DNA of 7,788 nucleotides from JAZSMJ01 sp045535815 (GTDB lineage Bacteria; Bacillota; Clostridia; Oscillospirales; CAG-272), in contig JAZSMJ010000004.1 in assembly GCA_045535815.1 (NCBI GenBank), positions 1-7,788 of the forward strand, read 5' to 3'. Positions 5,960 through 7,788 of the stretch are shown here, piece by piece. Position 1 is the first letter of the stretch. Each line of letters opens with the position of its first letter. The position numbers were made by a program, and so were the translations under genes. The notes below the pieces were generated by a model that was not told where the DNA came from, did no database searches, and worked only from the letters and a program-made list of their open reading frames with translations.

Positions 5960-7600
5960 ATGAAAAAACAAGACTTGCTAAAATATTTTGACGACGACTT
6001 GCTTGATAAGCTATTTGGCTTTTGTTATGCAAGGACAAATGACAGCTACGAAGCAGAGGAGCTTTGCTCAGATATAATCTATGCCCTCGTTAAAGCTACC
6101 CATAGTGACGGAGAGCTTGAAAGCGTGTATCCGTTTATTTGGAGAGTAGCTCGTAATGTATATGCAGACTTTTCAAACAATCGAAGAAAACGTGCGGAAA
6201 CTATCTATAAAGGCGATTCGGAAGAAATTTTGCTCGGCGTTGCAGAAGAAGATGCTTCTGATGATACCGCAGAATTATTAGCTTCTGTATATCGTAGAAT
6301 AGCTTTTTTGACAAAGGCATATCGTGAAGTAATGATACTGTTCTACATAGACGGTCTTTCCACGGCTCAGATAGCGAAGAAACAAGGCACAAGTGAAGGA
6401 GCCGTTCGTCAAAGACTCTTTTCGGCAAGACAAAAGATCAAAAGTGAGGTAGAAGAAATGGGAGAAACTTATAATAAGCCCGTGGCGCTTGATAAAATCG
6501 ATTACGTAATTTGGGGAACGGGTAGTCCTGCATGGGGAGATCCGCGTAACGTATGCACGAGAATGTTCTCAAATCATATCGTATGGCTTTGCCACAAGAA
6601 GCCAATGAGCGCTTCTGAAATTGCAGAGGAACTGAATGTTCCTACTGTTTACGTTGAAGAAGAACTTGAAATACTCCGAAAAGGCGAAAACGGTAAATAC
6701 GGCTTGCTTCGCCGTTTAGATAACGGAAAATATGCGCTTAATTTCATTTTGCTTGACAAGGATGTATTCGAAAAAGCAAATGAAATTTATACAGAGCAGT
6801 TGCCGAAAATTTGCGAAACCATATCAAACTATATTGAGGAACATAAAGCCGAATATCTTGCTTTCCCGTATCTGAACAAGAAAGTTGACATGAATCTTAT
6901 CCTTTGGCAGCAGGTATTCAATATTGCTTATGCCTTTTCGTACTGTGTTCAACGTACATTGGAGAAAAACCATTTTGCAAATGTTGAAAAAACAGATCGT
7001 CCGTATAGTGTGTTTGGATATGTAGATAACGGTAAGTATTATGGCGGTGGTTGGGATGGCGTTGACGCGCAAAATGTGTGCGGATTCTCTAATGTTCATC
7101 TTGATAATATCTACATCACACGAATTAAAAAACACTTTAGCTGCGGATTAAATGTGTCTCAAGACCCTCAAATTCAACTTGCACTCCGTGCCATTGATGG
7201 TCTTGATATTACGTTGCTTTCCGAAAAAGAAAAGGAGCACGCGGCTAAAGCTATTGAATGTGGATATTTGTACCGAGATGAAGATATGCTTTATACCAAG
7301 ATTTTGGTTAATGCACTGACCGATAACTACAAGCTTTTGGAGAAGGATCTTTTTAAGATCAGTAACGGCTTGAAAAACGGATATTTTGATGCCGATGCGG
7401 AGATTGTTGCAGAAGAACTTGCTACGCTGATCAAAAAATCCATTCCCGAGTACCTGTATGGAGAGTGGAGATTTGCGAATATTCTCGCTAATTCCCCCGT
7501 TCTTGACGCAGTTGTTGAATGTCTTATCGAAAAAGGCGTATTAACACCTCCCGAAAATGGAATTGGAGCAGAAGGATGCTGGATGAGCGTAGAAAAGTAA
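5960..7600 (+). CDS. ECF-like sigma-70 factor with long C-terminal winged-helix extension
   Basis: The protein is 546 residues from the preferred ATG (557 from GTG 5927), about three times the length of a plain ECF sigma factor. Residues about 13-78 look like sigma region 2 (EAEELCSDIIYALVKA, then YPFIWRVARNVYADF). Residues about 105-162 look like region 4, with a helix-turn-helix (LSTAQIAKKQGTSEGAVRQRL). There is no region 1.1 or region 3. After a link comes WGTGSPAWGDPR (185-196), then a probable winged helix at about 200-265 (MSASEIAEELNVPTVYVEEELEIL). About 280 further residues have no fold I can name and include Trp, Tyr and Cys clusters (residues 347-396). The N-terminal part should direct RNA polymerase to specific promoters. 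The extension may sense a signal and replace an anti-sigma factor, since no membrane anti-sigma gene is adjacent. That is inference. No transmembrane segment is obvious, so the protein should be cytoplasmic. Base composition is more AT-rich than nifJ, compatible with transfer. Confidence 0.85.
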   Translation: MKKQDLLKYFDDDLLDKLFGFCYARTNDSYEAEELCSDIIYALVKATHSDGELESVYPFIWRVARNVYADFSNNRRKRAETIYKGDSEEILLGVAEEDASDDTAELLASVYRRIAFLTKAYREVMILFYIDGLSTAQIAKKQGTSEGAVRQRLFSARQKIKSEVEEMGETYNKPVALDKIDYVIWGTGSPAWGDPRNVCTRMFSNHIVWLCHKKPMSASEIAEELNVPTVYVEEELEILRKGENGKYGLLRRLDNGKYALNFILLDKDVFEKANEIYTEQLPKICETISNYIEEHKAEYLAFPYLNKKVDMNLILWQQVFNIAYAFSYCVQRTLEKNHFANVEKTDRPYSVFGYVDNGKYYGGGWDGVDAQNVCGFSNVHLDNIYITRIKKHFSCGLNVSQDPQIQLALRAIDGLDITLLSEKEKEHAAKAIECGYLYRDEDMLYTKILVNALTDNYKLLEKDLFKISNGLKNGYFDADAEIVAEELATLIKKSIPEYLYGEWRFANILANSPVLDAVVECLIEKGVLTPPENGIGAEGCWMSVEK

Positions 7601-7610
7601 AATGAATAAC

Positions 7611-7639
7611 GCCGAGAGTACCTTTATGGGGCTCTCGGC
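7611..7639 (+). terminator. Hairpin after the sigma factor gene
   Basis: GCCGAGAG (7611-7618) pairs with CTCTCGGC (7632-7639) around a 13-base loop that may gain two inner C-G pairs. It starts 10 bases after the stop codon, as expected for a terminator, but only AATGTATAAAAA follows, without a T-tract. Termination may be weak, or the hairpin may mainly protect the mRNA 3' end. Confidence 0.5.
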
Positions 7640-7687
7640 AATGTATAAAAACTAAAGCAATAGTTGAGAAACAAGAGATGCGCGTTA

Positions 7688-7716
7688 TTGAAACAACCAT
7701 GGAAAAATGTTATAAT
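7688..7716 (+). promoter_or_regulatory. Sigma-A promoter of the XRE regulator gene
   Basis: TTGAAA (7688-7693) and TATAAT (7711-7716) are 17 bases apart, with TGT before the -10 giving an extended -10. The start point should fall near 7723, leaving a leader of about 20 bases that contains the ribosome binding site. This separates the regulator from the sigma gene as a transcription unit. Confidence 0.9.
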
Positions 7717-7727
7717 ATGCTTGAAAG

Positions 7728-7734
7728 AAAGGAG
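7728..7734 (+). promoter_or_regulatory. Ribosome binding site of the XRE regulator gene
   Basis: AAAGGAG is a strong Shine-Dalgarno sequence. It lies 5 bases before the ATG at 7740 and 8 bases before the ATG at 7743, which are consecutive in-frame codons. The spacing favours 7743. Confidence 0.85.
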
Positions 7735-7742
7735 TGGATATG

Positions 7743-7788
7743 ATGAATATCGGAAACAACATAAAACAATTAAGGCAACAGAAAAATC
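7743..7788 (+). CDS. XRE family helix-turn-helix regulator, 3' partial
   Basis: Only the first 15 codons are visible (MNIGNNIKQLRQQKN). They match the typical opening of Cro/C1-type (XRE) DNA-binding domains, in which a short first helix with IKxLRxxK precedes the helix-turn-helix. The promoter, the leader of about 20 bases and the strong ribosome binding site support a real gene start. The rest, including any effector domain, lies outside the window, so its target and partner are unknown. It is a possible candidate for binding the palindrome at 5845-5868, but nothing in the sequence shows this. Confidence 0.75.
   Translation, partial: MNIGNNIKQLRQQKN

Noticed and set aside
7658..7690. CAATA...TATTG as an operator upstream of the XRE gene
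   Set aside because: Arms are only 5 bp with a 23-bp gap in AT-rich sequence, easily expected by chance.

Overview
The window looks like chromosomal DNA from an anaerobic, probably gut-associated Clostridia-type Firmicute, perhaps near Oscillospiraceae/Ruminococcus. This is inferred from four things: a clostridial-type pyruvate:ferredoxin oxidoreductase, consensus sigma-A promoters with extended -10 elements, GGAG-type ribosome binding sites, and a GC-rich inverted-repeat element of the kind I know from gut Clostridia. All supported genes are on the + strand. No tRNA, rRNA, CRISPR array, transposase or integrase is visible.

Layout. Positions 1-3218 hold the 3' nine-tenths of nifJ, the central oxidative enzyme of pyruvate fermentation. 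A modest hairpin follows it. Positions 3302-4438 encode a membrane-anchored N-acetylmuramoyl-L-alanine amidase with a long acidic Glu/Thr-rich stalk, ended by a strong intrinsic terminator at 4448-4488. These two genes read as housekeeping genes.

The second half is more accessory and more AT-rich. A near-consensus promoter carrying a perfect 15-bp inverted repeat drives a fusion of an excisionase-like helix-turn-helix and a Fic domain (4592-5482). The non-coding interval 5483-5959 contains a terminator, a cluster of nested hairpins, a MITE/REP-like element of about 140 bp, and a promoter with a 10+10-bp palindrome over its -35 region. That promoter drives a 546-residue ECF-like sigma factor (5960-7600) with a 380-residue C-terminal extension that includes a probable winged helix. 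At the right edge an XRE-type regulator begins under its own promoter.

How the genes work together. nifJ (energy metabolism) and the amidase (cell wall) are probably unrelated neighbours. The Fic, sigma and XRE genes are separate transcription units with separate promoters. Two of those promoters contain good palindromic operator candidates, and two of the proteins combine DNA binding or transcription initiation with a second domain. My main hypothesis is that the HTH-Fic protein represses its own promoter through the paired 15-bp arms. The palindrome in front of the sigma gene is a second operator for an unidentified repressor. Nothing here can be confirmed without homology searches and binding data.
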